Source: an uncultured Drancourtella sp. (GTDB lineage: Bacteria; Bacillota; Clostridia; Lachnospirales; Lachnospiraceae). Taken from it: a stretch of DNA of 62,957 bases. The position numbers were made by a program, and so were the translations under genes. The stretch lies in contig CALFLL010000014.1 in assembly GCA_937880845.1 (NCBI GenBank), positions 1-62,957 on the forward strand. Direction: 5' to 3'. Below the pieces are notes generated by a model that saw only the letters and a program-made list of their open reading frames with translations, was not told the origin of the DNA and searched no databases. How positions within the stretch are numbered: the first letter of the stretch is position 1; each line of letters begins with the position of its first letter. This document shows positions 18,047 through 26,617 of this stretch, one piece after another.

Positions 18047-18889
18047 ATGAAGAAAAAATTGTTGTCTTATTTATGGATTATCATTGGCGGAATGATGACG
18101 ACATCTGCTTTTGCACTGTTTATTCTTCCGCAGAACTTTGTGGCAGGCGGGGTGACCGGTCTTTCTTTGGTACTTCAGAATTTTATCCATCTGCCTCTTT
18201 CCTGGATTATCCTTTGTGTCAATATTTTTCTGTTTGTTATTGGCTGGATTTTTGCAGGGAAAGAATTTATTTTTAAAACATTGATCATGACCTTTTTGTT
18301 CCCTGTTCTGTTGGATCTGTTTTCCATGATCCATATTTTTGATCCTCTTGCACAGGATCCTTTTTTAAGCAGTCTTATTTCCGGATGTCTTCTGGGAGTC
18401 GGAACCGGTGTGATTCTTCGGGCAAACGGCTCCAGTGGTGGGTTTGACATTCTTGGTGTTGTATTAAATAAGAAATTACGCTTTCCCGTATCCGTAGTGA
18501 TGTATGTCTGTGACTGCACTGTTATTATATGTCAGGCTGTTTCCAAACCTCTTCCGGAAACAGTTTATGGTATCATTGTCATCTTATGCTGTAGCATTAT
18601 GGTCAACAAAGTGATCACACATGGAAAGTCTGAAGTTCAGCTTCTTATCTTTTCTGATAAATACGAAACGATACGCGAAAAACTGCTTCATACTTATGAC
18701 ACAGGTCTGACACTTTTAAATGCTGAAAGCGGATATAAACAACATAATACCAAAGTTATCATCACCGTTCTTCCTTATCAAAAGATAAGTGAAGTAAAAA
18801 AAATGATCTACTCCATTGATCCGACTGCATTTACCGTTATGGATAATGTAAAATATGTCGGCGGACGTGGATATACTATATCAAGATAA
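18047..18889 (+). CDS. YitT family membrane protein (DUF161/DUF2179)
   Basis: The 280-residue inner-membrane protein has five or six hydrophobic segments in the first 185 residues. GGVTGLSLVLQNF and GTGVILRANGSSGGFDILGVVL are hallmarks of the YitT/DUF161 fold. A soluble C-terminal DUF2179 domain follows (about 195-275, VQLLIFSDKYETIREKLLH). The ATG at 18047 has CCGGAGG 7 bases upstream; the in-frame ATG at 18017 lies before that site. The family's transported substrate is not established. It stands alone between a divergent regulator and a strong terminator. Confidence 0.92.
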   Translation: MKKKLLSYLWIIIGGMMTTSAFALFILPQNFVAGGVTGLSLVLQNFIHLPLSWIILCVNIFLFVIGWIFAGKEFIFKTLIMTFLFPVLLDLFSMIHIFDPLAQDPFLSSLISGCLLGVGTGVILRANGSSGGFDILGVVLNKKLRFPVSVVMYVCDCTVIICQAVSKPLPETVYGIIVILCCSIMVNKVITHGKSEVQLLIFSDKYETIREKLLHTYDTGLTLLNAESGYKQHNTKVIITVLPYQKISEVKKMIYSIDPTAFTVMDNVKYVGGRGYTISR

Positions 18890-18928
18890 AAAGCGGACAG
18901 AACCTTGTTTCTGTCCGCTTTTTATCTT
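18888..18928 (+). terminator. terminator of the YitT-type gene
   Basis: AAAAAGCGGACAGAA and TTCTGTCCGCTTTTT form a 15-base-pair stem with a six-base loop and a T-run. It begins at the stop codon. Confidence 0.9.
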
Positions 18929-18982
18929 TTCATATGGTTTTCTTAAGAATTTTTTTCTTTTTTTTAGAATCCTTTTATTCTG

Positions 18983-19016
18983 TTGACATATTCCTTTCAC
19001 ATTTTTACGCTATGAT
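18983..19016 (+). promoter_or_regulatory. candidate promoter of the small RNA
   Basis: A consensus TTGACA (18983-18988) is followed by TACGCT at 17-base spacing (19006-19011) or by the better TATGAT (19011-19016) at 22. One of these probably works as the -10 box. No protein gene follows on this strand. Confidence 0.5.
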
Positions 19017-19021
19017 AGTAG

Positions 19022-19132
19022 TGTAGCATAAGAACAGGCTAGTTATTTAAAAACATAAACCTTCCAACCCATAAAAGGACCGGAAATACAGCACCCCTCC
19101 CTTAGACAACTGTATCCGGTCCTTTTATTTTT
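19022..19132 (+). ncRNA. candidate trans-acting small RNA with C-rich loop
   Basis: This is an orphan unit of about 110 bases between two genes, after the YitT terminator. A single-stranded 5' half contains CCTTCCAACCC. The 3' half is a terminator stem: AAAAGGACCGGA (19073-19084) pairs with TCCGGTCCTTTT (19115-19126), and TACAG pairs with CTGTA across a two-base bulge. ATTTTT follows. The 18-base loop holds CCCCTCCCTT, complementary to Shine-Dalgarno sequences, as in known C-rich-loop regulatory RNAs of Firmicutes. No open reading frame with a ribosome site is present. The function and the existence of the transcript are inferred. Confidence 0.55.
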
Positions 19133-19134
19133 CT

Positions 19135-20175
19135 CTATTTCATTTGATCTGTAATAAACATGGCATCTCCAAAACTGAAAAATCTATATTTTTCTTTTAC
19201 CGCTTCTTCATACGCATGTAATACATGTTCTCTTCCTGCCAAAGCACTTACCAGCATGATCAGCGTGGATTCCGGCAAATGGAAGTTGGTAATCAGACAG
19301 TCCAGAATTTTAAACCTATATCCGGGATAAATAAAAATTTCTGTCCATCCACTACATTCTCTTAATGTGCCATCCGGCCGTGCCGCTGACTCAACTGTCC
19401 TGCAACTCGTCGTTCCGACACAGATTACCCGATGTCCTTCTGCTTTTGCACGGTTGATCTTTTCTGCTTCAGATGCTTCAATCCGATAGAATTCAGAATG
19501 CATATGATGCTCTTGGATATTTTCTACCTTGACCGGACGGAAAGTCCCCAGTCCCACATGAAGCGTTACATGGGCAATCTCCACTCCTTTATTTTTAATC
19601 TTTTCAAGTAATTCCGGTGTAAAATGCAATCCTGCCGTCGGTGCTGCCGCAGATCCGCTGTTTTTTGCATAAACCGTCTGATAACGGTTTTTGTCTTCCA
19701 ACTGATGCGTAATGTATGGTGGAAGAGGCATCTGTCCAAGCTGATCCAGAATTTCTTCAAAAATTCCCTCATATGTGAAGCGTATCAGACGATTTCCTTC
19801 TTCCACAACATCAATCACTTCTCCTACAAGAAGTCCTTCCCCAAAGCTAATCTTTGTTCCCGGTTTCGCTTTTTTCCCTGGTTTTACAAGTGTTTCCCAC
19901 ACATCATTTTCTTTTCTCTTTAAAAGAAGGATTTCTATCTTCGCATCTGTACCTACTTTTGAACCGATCAATCTGGCCGGGATAACTTTGGTATCATTGA
20001 TAACAAGACAATCTCCCGGATTCAGATAATCGATGATATCACGGAACACATGATGACTGATTTTCCCTGTTTCTTTATCCAGTACCAGAAGTCTTGAACC
20101 CGAACGATCCTCAAGAGGATCTTGGGCAATCAGTTCTTCCGGCAATTCAAAATAAAAGTCCTCTTTTTTCATCAT
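19135..20175 (-). CDS. queA: S-adenosylmethionine:tRNA ribosyltransferase-isomerase
   Basis: It moves the ribosyl group of SAM onto preQ1 in tRNA to make epoxyqueuosine, in the cytoplasm. The 346 residues show the N-terminal FYFELPEELIAQDPLEDR, then SAAAPTAGLHFTPELL near the middle, VTLHVGLGTFRPV, and LITNFHLPESTLIMLVSA near the C terminus, all typical of QueA. It follows pheT by 17 bases, so it is probably co-transcribed with pheS-pheT. The hairpin at 19073-19126 may also end this operon from the minus strand. tgt is not in the window. Confidence 0.95.
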   Translation of the reverse strand: MMKKEDFYFELPEELIAQDPLEDRSGSRLLVLDKETGKISHHVFRDIIDYLNPGDCLVINDTKVIPARLIGSKVGTDAKIEILLLKRKENDVWETLVKPGKKAKPGTKISFGEGLLVGEVIDVVEEGNRLIRFTYEGIFEEILDQLGQMPLPPYITHQLEDKNRYQTVYAKNSGSAAAPTAGLHFTPELLEKIKNKGVEIAHVTLHVGLGTFRPVKVENIQEHHMHSEFYRIEASEAEKINRAKAEGHRVICVGTTSCRTVESAARPDGTLRECSGWTEIFIYPGYRFKILDCLITNFHLPESTLIMLVSALAGREHVLHAYEEAVKEKYRFFSFGDAMFITDQMK

Positions 20176-20192
20176 ATCCTATCTTCCCTCTT

Positions 20193-22610
20193 TTACTGTC
20201 TTAATTCAATTCCCATACTTTCCAGTCCGTTGAGAATTTTTTTCATTGCTTTGGATACATCCGCCTCTTCCAACGTTCTGTCTTTTGCCCTGAATACGAT
20301 GGAATATGCAATGGATTTATATCCTTCTTTAATTTGTGAGCCCTCGTATAAATCGAACAATCTATAGCTTTCCAAAATAGAGCCACCGCGCTGTTCAATC
20401 ATTTCTTCAATCTGGCCCGCCAGGATTTCTTTCGGCACAACCATACTGATGTCACGTGTTACTGCCGGGAATTTTGCAATTCCTTTGTATTTACGGTCAA
20501 AAGTAGCATGGGAAACGATTTCCGGCATATCGATGACTGCCACGTAAGCACGCCCTCCGATTCCATAGTTGTCAGCCACTTCCGGATGTACCTCTCCAAG
20601 GTATCCGACAACCGTACCGTCATAGATGATATTTGCCTGGCGCCCCGGATGAAGGAATGGTTTTCCTGCTTTCGGGTCATAAGTTTCTTTTCCGTGAAGT
20701 CCTACTTTTTCAAAGAATTCTTCTACAACGCCTTTCATGCTGAAGAAATCTCCTTCTCCGTACATACCAAGTGTAAACTGCATTCTTTCTTCCGGAAGTT
20801 CTGTCAGAGGCAGTTCCTTCGGTATATAAATATTTCCAAGTTCATATAAGCGGACGTCTTTGTTTCTTCTGTTATAGTTGGTAGCCAAAGATGTAAGCAT
20901 TCCGTTTAAGGAAACAGTACGCATGATACTGTAATCTTCACCAAGCGGATTTAAAATCTGGATTGCTTTTCTTTCCGGAGCATCTTCTGAAAGAAGCAAT
21001 TTGTCAAATACTTTCGGACTTTCAAACGAATAGGTCATGCCCTGGCTGAATCCGCAAAATTCGGCAATATTTCTTGCCACTTCTTCAATACGCAGTTTGT
21101 AGGAAAGTTTTCCTGTGGTCGCTTCTCCTCTTGGAAGTGTGGTTGGAATATTGTCATATCCGTAAAATCTTGCTACTTCTTCGGCAAGGTCTGCCATACG
21201 GAAAATATCATGGCGGAATGTCGGAGCTATGATTTCATTTGTGTCCGCATCATATTTCAATTCTACCTTTTCCAGATATGCGATCATTTCTTCTTTTGAA
21301 ATATCTGTTCCAAGCAGTGTATTGATCTTTTCCGGTTCAAAAGCTACGCGTACCGGTTCTTTCTTTTTGCTGTAAACATCTACGGTTCCTCCTACAACTT
21401 CGCCTGCTCCCATTTCTTCAATGAGCTGGCATGCTCTGTCGATGGCTGCTTTTGCATTGTTCGGATCCAGTCCTTTTTCAAATTTTCCGGAAGCATCTGT
21501 ACGAAGTCCCACGCGTTTGCTGGATTTACGGATGTTTGTTCCGTCAAAACATGCCGCTTCAAACAGCATTGTTTTTACATCGTCTGTAATCATGGAATTT
21601 TCTCCTCCCATGATTCCGGCAATTCCGATGGATTTTTCTCCGTCGCAGATCATAAGAACATCTTTGTCAAGTATTCTTTCCTGACCGTCCAGTGTCACAA
21701 AAGTTTCTCCGTCTGCTGCATTTTTTACGACGATCTCATGCCCTGCGATGGTATCCAGATCATACGCATGCATCGGCTGCCCATATTCTTCCATCACATA
21801 GTTTGTAACATCCACGAGATTGTTGATCGGGCGGATTCCCACAGAAGCCAATCTTCTCTGCATCCATTTCGGAGATGGTCCGATCTTAATATTTTTTACG
21901 ACTCTTGCACAGTAACGGGAACACAAATCTGTGTTTTCCACAGTTACCTTTACATAATCATTGACATCTTCACTGTTTCCTGTTTCTTTAACTACCGGCG
22001 GGATAAACTTCTTTCCGAATGTAGCTGCCGCTTCTCTTGCAATTCCGATCACGCTGAAACAGTCCACACGGTTTGAAGTTACTTCATATTCAAAGACCGC
22101 ATCGTGAAGACCAAGAACTTCTACCGCATCTGCTCCTACTTCCACATCATCTTCAAAAATATAGATTCCGTTTTCCGGAGCTTCCGGATACATTTCTCTT
22201 GTAGAACCGAGCTCTTCGATGGAACACATCATACCGCAGCTTTCGATTCCTCTTAATTTTCCTTTTTTGATCTTGATTCCGCCTTCTGTCTTGTTTCCGT
22301 CATGGCCTCCTGCCACACGTCCTCCGTCCAGAACAACCGGAACTTTCTGTCCTTCTTTTACGTTTGGAGCACCTGTTACGATCTGAATTGTTTCAGATCC
22401 GATATTTACCTGACAAATAACCAGTTTATCTGCATCAGGGTGCTTTTCAATCTTCATAATCTGTCCGACTACGATCTTATCCAGATCTTTGTCCATTTTT
22501 TCATATCCTTCTACCTTTGTACCGGATAATGTCATTGCATCTGTATATTCCTGCTCTGTCACTTCCAGGTCCGGAACATAGGCTTTTATCCATGATAATG
22601 ATGTATTCAT
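20193..22610 (-). CDS. pheT: phenylalanyl-tRNA synthetase beta subunit
   Basis: It is the large subunit of the (alpha-beta)2 PheRS, carrying editing and tRNA-anticodon functions. The 805 residues begin MNTSLSWIKAYVPDLEVTE and contain an EMAP-II/OB tRNA-binding domain near 40-150. The B3/B4 editing domain has GIRPINNLVDVTNYVM near 255. The B5 and catalytic-like core follow, and the C-terminal FDX-ACB anticodon domain has KFPAVTRDISMVV. It follows pheS by 26 bases, with GGAGG before its ATG. It is controlled by the T-box upstream of pheS. Confidence 0.96.
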   Translation of the reverse strand: MNTSLSWIKAYVPDLEVTEQEYTDAMTLSGTKVEGYEKMDKDLDKIVVGQIMKIEKHPDADKLVICQVNIGSETIQIVTGAPNVKEGQKVPVVLDGGRVAGGHDGNKTEGGIKIKKGKLRGIESCGMMCSIEELGSTREMYPEAPENGIYIFEDDVEVGADAVEVLGLHDAVFEYEVTSNRVDCFSVIGIAREAAATFGKKFIPPVVKETGNSEDVNDYVKVTVENTDLCSRYCARVVKNIKIGPSPKWMQRRLASVGIRPINNLVDVTNYVMEEYGQPMHAYDLDTIAGHEIVVKNAADGETFVTLDGQERILDKDVLMICDGEKSIGIAGIMGGENSMITDDVKTMLFEAACFDGTNIRKSSKRVGLRTDASGKFEKGLDPNNAKAAIDRACQLIEEMGAGEVVGGTVDVYSKKKEPVRVAFEPEKINTLLGTDISKEEMIAYLEKVELKYDADTNEIIAPTFRHDIFRMADLAEEVARFYGYDNIPTTLPRGEATTGKLSYKLRIEEVARNIAEFCGFSQGMTYSFESPKVFDKLLLSEDAPERKAIQILNPLGEDYSIMRTVSLNGMLTSLATNYNRRNKDVRLYELGNIYIPKELPLTELPEERMQFTLGMYGEGDFFSMKGVVEEFFEKVGLHGKETYDPKAGKPFLHPGRQANIIYDGTVVGYLGEVHPEVADNYGIGGRAYVAVIDMPEIVSHATFDRKYKGIAKFPAVTRDISMVVPKEILAGQIEEMIEQRGGSILESYRLFDLYEGSQIKEGYKSIAYSIVFRAKDRTLEEADVSKAMKKILNGLESMGIELRQ

Positions 22611-22636
22611 TCTTTTTCCTCCTGCTTCTTTTTCTC

Positions 22637-23656
22637 TTAGAACTGTTTCAAAAATCTGATGTCGTTTTCATACAACAGTCTCATATCATCAATCTCATAT
22701 TTCAAAAGTGCGATTCTTTCCAGACCTACACCAAATGCAAATCCGCTGTATTCATTCGGGTCGATTCCGCACATTTCCAGAACATGCGGATGAACCATAC
22801 CGCATCCCAGAATTTCGATCCATCCTGATCCTTTACAGAAACGGCAGCCTTTTCCTCCGCATTTGAAACATGTTACATCTACCTCAGCACTTGGTTCTGT
22901 AAACGGGAAATGATGTGGACGGAATTTTGTTTTTGTTTCCGGTCCAAATAATTCCTTGGCAAATACTTCCAGAGTTCCTTTTAAATCGGAAAAAGAAATA
23001 TTTTTATCAATCACAAGACCTTCAATCTGATGGAAAGACGGAGAATGTGTCGCATCCACCTCATCTGAACGGAATACTCTTCCCGGAGCAATCATACGAA
23101 TCGGAAGTTTTCCCTGTTCCATCACTCTGGCCTGGACCGGAGAGGTCTGTGTTCTCAGTACGATATCCTTATTGACATAAAATGTATCCTGTTCATCTTT
23201 CGCAGGATGGTCAGCCGGGATATTCAGTTTCTCGAAATTATAAAGGTCGTATTCGATTTCCGGTCCTTCTACCACTTCATATCCCATTCCGATAAAGATT
23301 CTTTCCACTTCTTCCAATGCAATGGTATTCGGATGACGATGTCCTACTACATTTTTCCTGGACGGAAGGGTGACGTCGATTACTTCCGCTTTTAATTTTT
23401 CTTCCCGAATCTTTGCATCCATTTTCTTTTTTGTTTCATCCAGGATTGTTTCTATCTCCGCACGAACTTCGTTTACCATCTGTCCTACTTTCGGACGTTC
23501 TTCTGCCGCAACATCTTTCATTCCTTTCAGAACCGCTGTCAGTTCTCCTTTTTTACCTAAAAACTTTACACGCACATCATTCAATTTATCCGGCATATCA
23601 GCAGCTTCAATCTGTCTGAGTGCTTCTTCTTTGATGCTCTGCAATTTTTCTTTCAT
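22637..23656 (-). CDS. pheS: phenylalanyl-tRNA synthetase alpha subunit
   Basis: This is the catalytic subunit charging tRNA-Phe. The 339-residue protein has an N-terminal coiled coil (about 1-90) and then the class II core. Motif 2 (PGRVFRSDEVDATHSPSFHQ) lies near 205-224, and motif 3 (GVGLERIALLKYEI) is near the C terminus. The cluster CFKCGGKGCRFC near 265-276 is a small zinc-ribbon-like insert seen in some clostridial PheS. AGGAGGAAG precedes the ATG. It leads the pheS-pheT-queA operon. Confidence 0.96.
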   Translation of the reverse strand: MKEKLQSIKEEALRQIEAADMPDKLNDVRVKFLGKKGELTAVLKGMKDVAAEERPKVGQMVNEVRAEIETILDETKKKMDAKIREEKLKAEVIDVTLPSRKNVVGHRHPNTIALEEVERIFIGMGYEVVEGPEIEYDLYNFEKLNIPADHPAKDEQDTFYVNKDIVLRTQTSPVQARVMEQGKLPIRMIAPGRVFRSDEVDATHSPSFHQIEGLVIDKNISFSDLKGTLEVFAKELFGPETKTKFRPHHFPFTEPSAEVDVTCFKCGGKGCRFCKGSGWIEILGCGMVHPHVLEMCGIDPNEYSGFAFGVGLERIALLKYEIDDMRLLYENDIRFLKQF

Positions 23657-23682
23657 GATCTTCCTCCTTTAATCAAACAAAA

Positions 23683-23935
23683 AACTCCGTCCCTCAAAAG
23701 GGACGGAGTAAAATAACCGCGGTACCACCCTGATTCCTGCATCTTGTTCATGCAGGCTCTCAACTGTACGTAACGTGTACAAATACGGCATCTCCTACTT
23801 TTCTTTTCAAAGATGCGGCTCCTGTGGGAAATTCGGTACATCTGTTTTACCAAAAGAAACTTCCAGCCTTCGATTTCTTCTCTCTGTATGGGAACAAAGT
23901 ACCTACTGACACATTCACAGCCTTTTTCTTATATC
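23683..23935 (-). promoter_or_regulatory. T-box leader (phenylalanine) of pheST
   Basis: The T-box AGGGTGGTACCGCGG lies at 23717-23731 on the minus strand. It is followed by a perfect 10-base-pair terminator, ACTCCGTCCC / GGGACGGAGT (23684-23709), and TTTTTTG. A UUC at 23828-23830 in GAAUUUCCC is a possible phenylalanine specifier, tentative because the frame of the specifier loop was not folded. It explains the whole gap before pheS. Confidence 0.92.
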
Positions 23936-23941
23936 TTCTTT

Positions 23942-23969
23942 ATTCTATCACACAATCATGCTTTGTCAA
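23942..23969 (-). promoter_or_regulatory. pheST promoter
   Basis: Minus-strand TTGACA (23964-23969) and TAGAAT (23942-23947) are 16 bases apart. It starts three bases past the stop of the ABC-F gene. Confidence 0.8.
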
Positions 23970-23972
23970 GTT

Positions 23973-25466
23973 TCATACCGGATTTTCTTTTTTCATTTGA
24001 ACAATCTTCGTTGCTGTCTTTTCTGTAAATTCCTGATCATGTTCTACAAATATCATCGTTGGCTGATATTCCAAAATGAGTTTTTCAATCTGCATCCTTG
24101 TAAAAACATCAATATAATTCAAAGGCTCATCCCAGACATAAAGATGTGCTGTTTCAGAAAGGCTCTTGGCAAGCATCACTTTCTTTTTCTGTCCTTCACT
24201 ATATTCCTCTAATCTTTTTTCAAACTGATTTCGCGGGAAATCAAGCTGACGCAGGACTGCACGGAAGATTGTCTTGTCTAATCCATATTTTTCTTCCATT
24301 TCATCCAGTGTTCCTGTTATTTGAGAAGAATCCTGTCTAATATAAGAAATTTTTAAATTTGTTCCGACTGACAGTTTTCCGGAAACTATATTACATTCTC
24401 CCGACAACACTTTCAAAAACGTACTTTTTCCGCATCCATTTACTCCTTTCAGAGCAATCCGGTCTCCTCTTCGGATCTCCAGTGAAAAATCTGTAAGCAC
24501 CTTCTTTTCTCCGTACGCTACACAAATCTTCTCCGCCGATATAAGACGATCTTTTTCGTATGTGGCAGGGAACAGTTTTAAATCAGTTACTTTTTCAATA
24601 TCTTTTAAAAGCAACGACTTTTGCTCTGCTGCTTTTTCCATTCTTTTTTCCAATGATTTGGACCGTTTCATCATCTTTGCCGCCTTATGTCCGATAAATC
24701 CCCTGTCAGGTTTACTTCCCTCTGTAGTTCCAAATTTCTCTTTTTCTTTATCAGAAGCCCATCTGCCTGCTTTTTTTGCCGCTTCTTTGTAATCTTTTAT
24801 TTCTTTTTTTAACTTTTCGTTCTGACTGATTTCAAATTCGTCCCGTAATTTCTTTTCTTTTTTCCATGTGGAAAAATTCCCCTTATAAATCCGAATCCGA
24901 CTTCGTTCTATTGCCATAATATGATCCGTGCATTTATCAAGAAGTCTTCTGTCATGGGAAACCAAAATAAAACCGTTTTTTTGATTCAGATAATCGGCAA
25001 GTTGATTTCTTCCCTCTTCATCCAGATGATTGGTCGGTTCGTCAATCAATAAAAATACATGTTCTTTTGCAAACAACACCGCAAGCTGCATACGTATCTG
25101 CTCTCCCGGGCTCAGGCTGCAATACGGACGATATAATATTTCAGTTTCCATCTCCATCAAAGACAATTCCCGACATATTTTCCAGAATTCATATTGCGGA
25201 TCGATTTCTTCCAAAAGTTCCATCGATATCTTCTGCGGATCTGAAATTTTCACCGGGAAATATTCTGCCATACAACTCATACGGATGTGACCACTGTAAG
25301 TATATTTTCCAAGAAGCAGATTTAAAAATGTTGTTTTCCCGGTTCCGTTTCTCCCGATCAATCCAATCTTCCATGCCGTATCCAACATAACATCTGTATT
25401 TTCAAAAATATTTTCATAATGGGTATCATATGAAAATGTCAGGTTATTTACCATTATCTGTGACAT
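23973..25466 (-). CDS. ABC-F ribosomal protection protein, Lsa/CplR-like
   Basis: It is a soluble twin-ATPase that acts on the ribosome; related Lsa/Vga/CplR proteins displace lincosamide, pleuromutilin and streptogramin A drugs. The 497 residues match Lsa length. Walker A1 is GRNGTGKT, signature 1 LSPGEQ, Walker B1 LLIDEPTNHLD, Walker A2 GVNGCGKS and signature 2 YSEGQKKK. Walker B2 is VWDEPLNYID, as in resistance ABC-F proteins. The interdomain linker (about 190-285) is long and highly basic, including KAAKMMKRSKSLEKRM. There is no membrane domain. The start at 25466 has AAGGTGG upstream. The leader has an attenuator with a 7-codon peptide. Resistance is inferred, not shown. Confidence 0.87.
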   Translation of the reverse strand: MSQIMVNNLTFSYDTHYENIFENTDVMLDTAWKIGLIGRNGTGKTTFLNLLLGKYTYSGHIRMSCMAEYFPVKISDPQKISMELLEEIDPQYEFWKICRELSLMEMETEILYRPYCSLSPGEQIRMQLAVLFAKEHVFLLIDEPTNHLDEEGRNQLADYLNQKNGFILVSHDRRLLDKCTDHIMAIERSRIRIYKGNFSTWKKEKKLRDEFEISQNEKLKKEIKDYKEAAKKAGRWASDKEKEKFGTTEGSKPDRGFIGHKAAKMMKRSKSLEKRMEKAAEQKSLLLKDIEKVTDLKLFPATYEKDRLISAEKICVAYGEKKVLTDFSLEIRRGDRIALKGVNGCGKSTFLKVLSGECNIVSGKLSVGTNLKISYIRQDSSQITGTLDEMEEKYGLDKTIFRAVLRQLDFPRNQFEKRLEEYSEGQKKKVMLAKSLSETAHLYVWDEPLNYIDVFTRMQIEKLILEYQPTMIFVEHDQEFTEKTATKIVQMKKENPV

Positions 25467-25518
25467 ATTATCCACCTTTTCCTTTCCGGAATGCATCGAA
25501 AAAGGACTTTTCATACAA

Positions 25519-25697
25519 CAAAAAAAGCCCGGAATACGTTCTTCCTGCAGCTTTTCTTATCTTTATCCAAACTGAAAGAATGTTCCTTTCTGCAATGCAC
25601 ACCCAAACATGAAACCTTTTGTTCCGTTCTGTGCCATATTCATCTTCTTATTTGCAGAAAGTATTGATCATTCTTTCACCTCATTTCATTTTATCTG
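25519..25697 (-). promoter_or_regulatory. attenuator leader of the ABC-F gene with leader peptide
   Basis: The transcript begins near 25697. GAGGTG precedes ATG of a 7-codon ORF (25648-25671, peptide MINTFCK). Its CTTTCTGC (25654-25661) is complementary to GCAGAAAG (25586-25593) and, with one G-U pair, to GCAGGAAG in the 5' arm of a terminator at 25519-25555 that ends in TTTTTTT. Pairing of the peptide region with either arm should be changed when a ribosome stalls on the short ORF. This matches the ribosome-mediated attenuation known for other antibiotic-resistance ABC-F genes. Confidence 0.72.
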
Positions 25698-25702
25698 TTT
25701 TA

Positions 25703-25731
25703 GTTATATTATATCCGCCGTACTATGTCAA
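25703..25731 (-). promoter_or_regulatory. promoter of the ABC-F attenuator
   Basis: Minus-strand TTGACA (25726-25731) and TATAAC (25703-25708) are exactly 17 bases apart. Confidence 0.85.
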
Positions 25732-25744
25732 GCATTTTTCATCT

Positions 25745-26578
25745 TTATACCGTTACGTCCACATTATCCTCAAAGATGAGCACATTAAAAATTCCTCCGA
25801 GCAAAATGATATACATACAAAAATATAGCCACAGCATGACAAGTACGATAGTCGTCAGACTTCCATACATAGAGGAAAATCCCTGAAAAATATCCAAATA
25901 TACAGAAAAAATAAGGGAGAGAATCTGTAATCCTATCGCACTGAATACTGTTCCCGGAATCTGATGCCTCCATTTTGTCTTTTTCTTAATATCCGGAAGA
26001 AACTGATAAACCAACACACAAAATATCATTGTTAACCCAACAATCAAAACCGTTCGGATACGAATCAGAAATTCCATTGCTTTTGTCAGAACCGGTACAT
26101 TAGTTTCCACAAAAAGACTGATTCTGTTTCCAAACACAGCCAGTAAAAGAGACAGGATGATCATCCCCAAAAACAAAAAGGTGTATACAGAAGACCTGAA
26201 TCGAAGATAAAAATAGTTTCTTGTTTCCTGACTTTTATAAATACAGTTCAACCCGGATGTAATAGCCAAAACTGCTCTCCCTGCAGACCACAGGGCAACA
26301 AGGATCGTTACCGGGATAATCGCCTTAGACTGATTGTATACTTCATTTATAATGGATATTAAAAATGGTGTCACCGTTTTGGGTAAAATCTCTGTAAACG
26401 CATTGATCACATCTCCCTTTGTTACCGGTGTATATTGCACCATCGTCATCAAAAGCAAGCTAAGCGGAATCAACGATATAACAAAAAAGAAAGCTGACTG
26501 TGCCGCATATGCTCCGATATGATTTTCAGCCGCGTAGTCCGTTATTCTCAAAATCCGTTTCACCATTTTTTTTATCAT
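25745..26578 (-). CDS. YihY/virulence factor BrkB family membrane protein
   Basis: The 277-residue inner-membrane protein has about six hydrophobic segments. Segments AAQSAFFFVISLIPLSLLLM near the N terminus and the WSAGRAVLAITSGLNCIY loop near 95-112 match the YihY/UPF0761 family, once misnamed RNase BN. GSLTTIVLVMLWLYFCMYIIL forms the last membrane pair. GAGG lies six bases before the ATG. Its molecular role is not established for the family. It follows the SpoIID-like gene by 39 bases and may be co-transcribed with it. Confidence 0.9.
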   Translation of the reverse strand: MIKKMVKRILRITDYAAENHIGAYAAQSAFFFVISLIPLSLLLMTMVQYTPVTKGDVINAFTEILPKTVTPFLISIINEVYNQSKAIIPVTILVALWSAGRAVLAITSGLNCIYKSQETRNYFYLRFRSSVYTFLFLGMIILSLLLAVFGNRISLFVETNVPVLTKAMEFLIRIRTVLIVGLTMIFCVLVYQFLPDIKKKTKWRHQIPGTVFSAIGLQILSLIFSVYLDIFQGFSSMYGSLTTIVLVMLWLYFCMYIILLGGIFNVLIFEDNVDVTV

Positions 26579-26617
26579 AAGCTACCTCGTCACTTCAAAT
26601 TCCATGTAATCATATCA

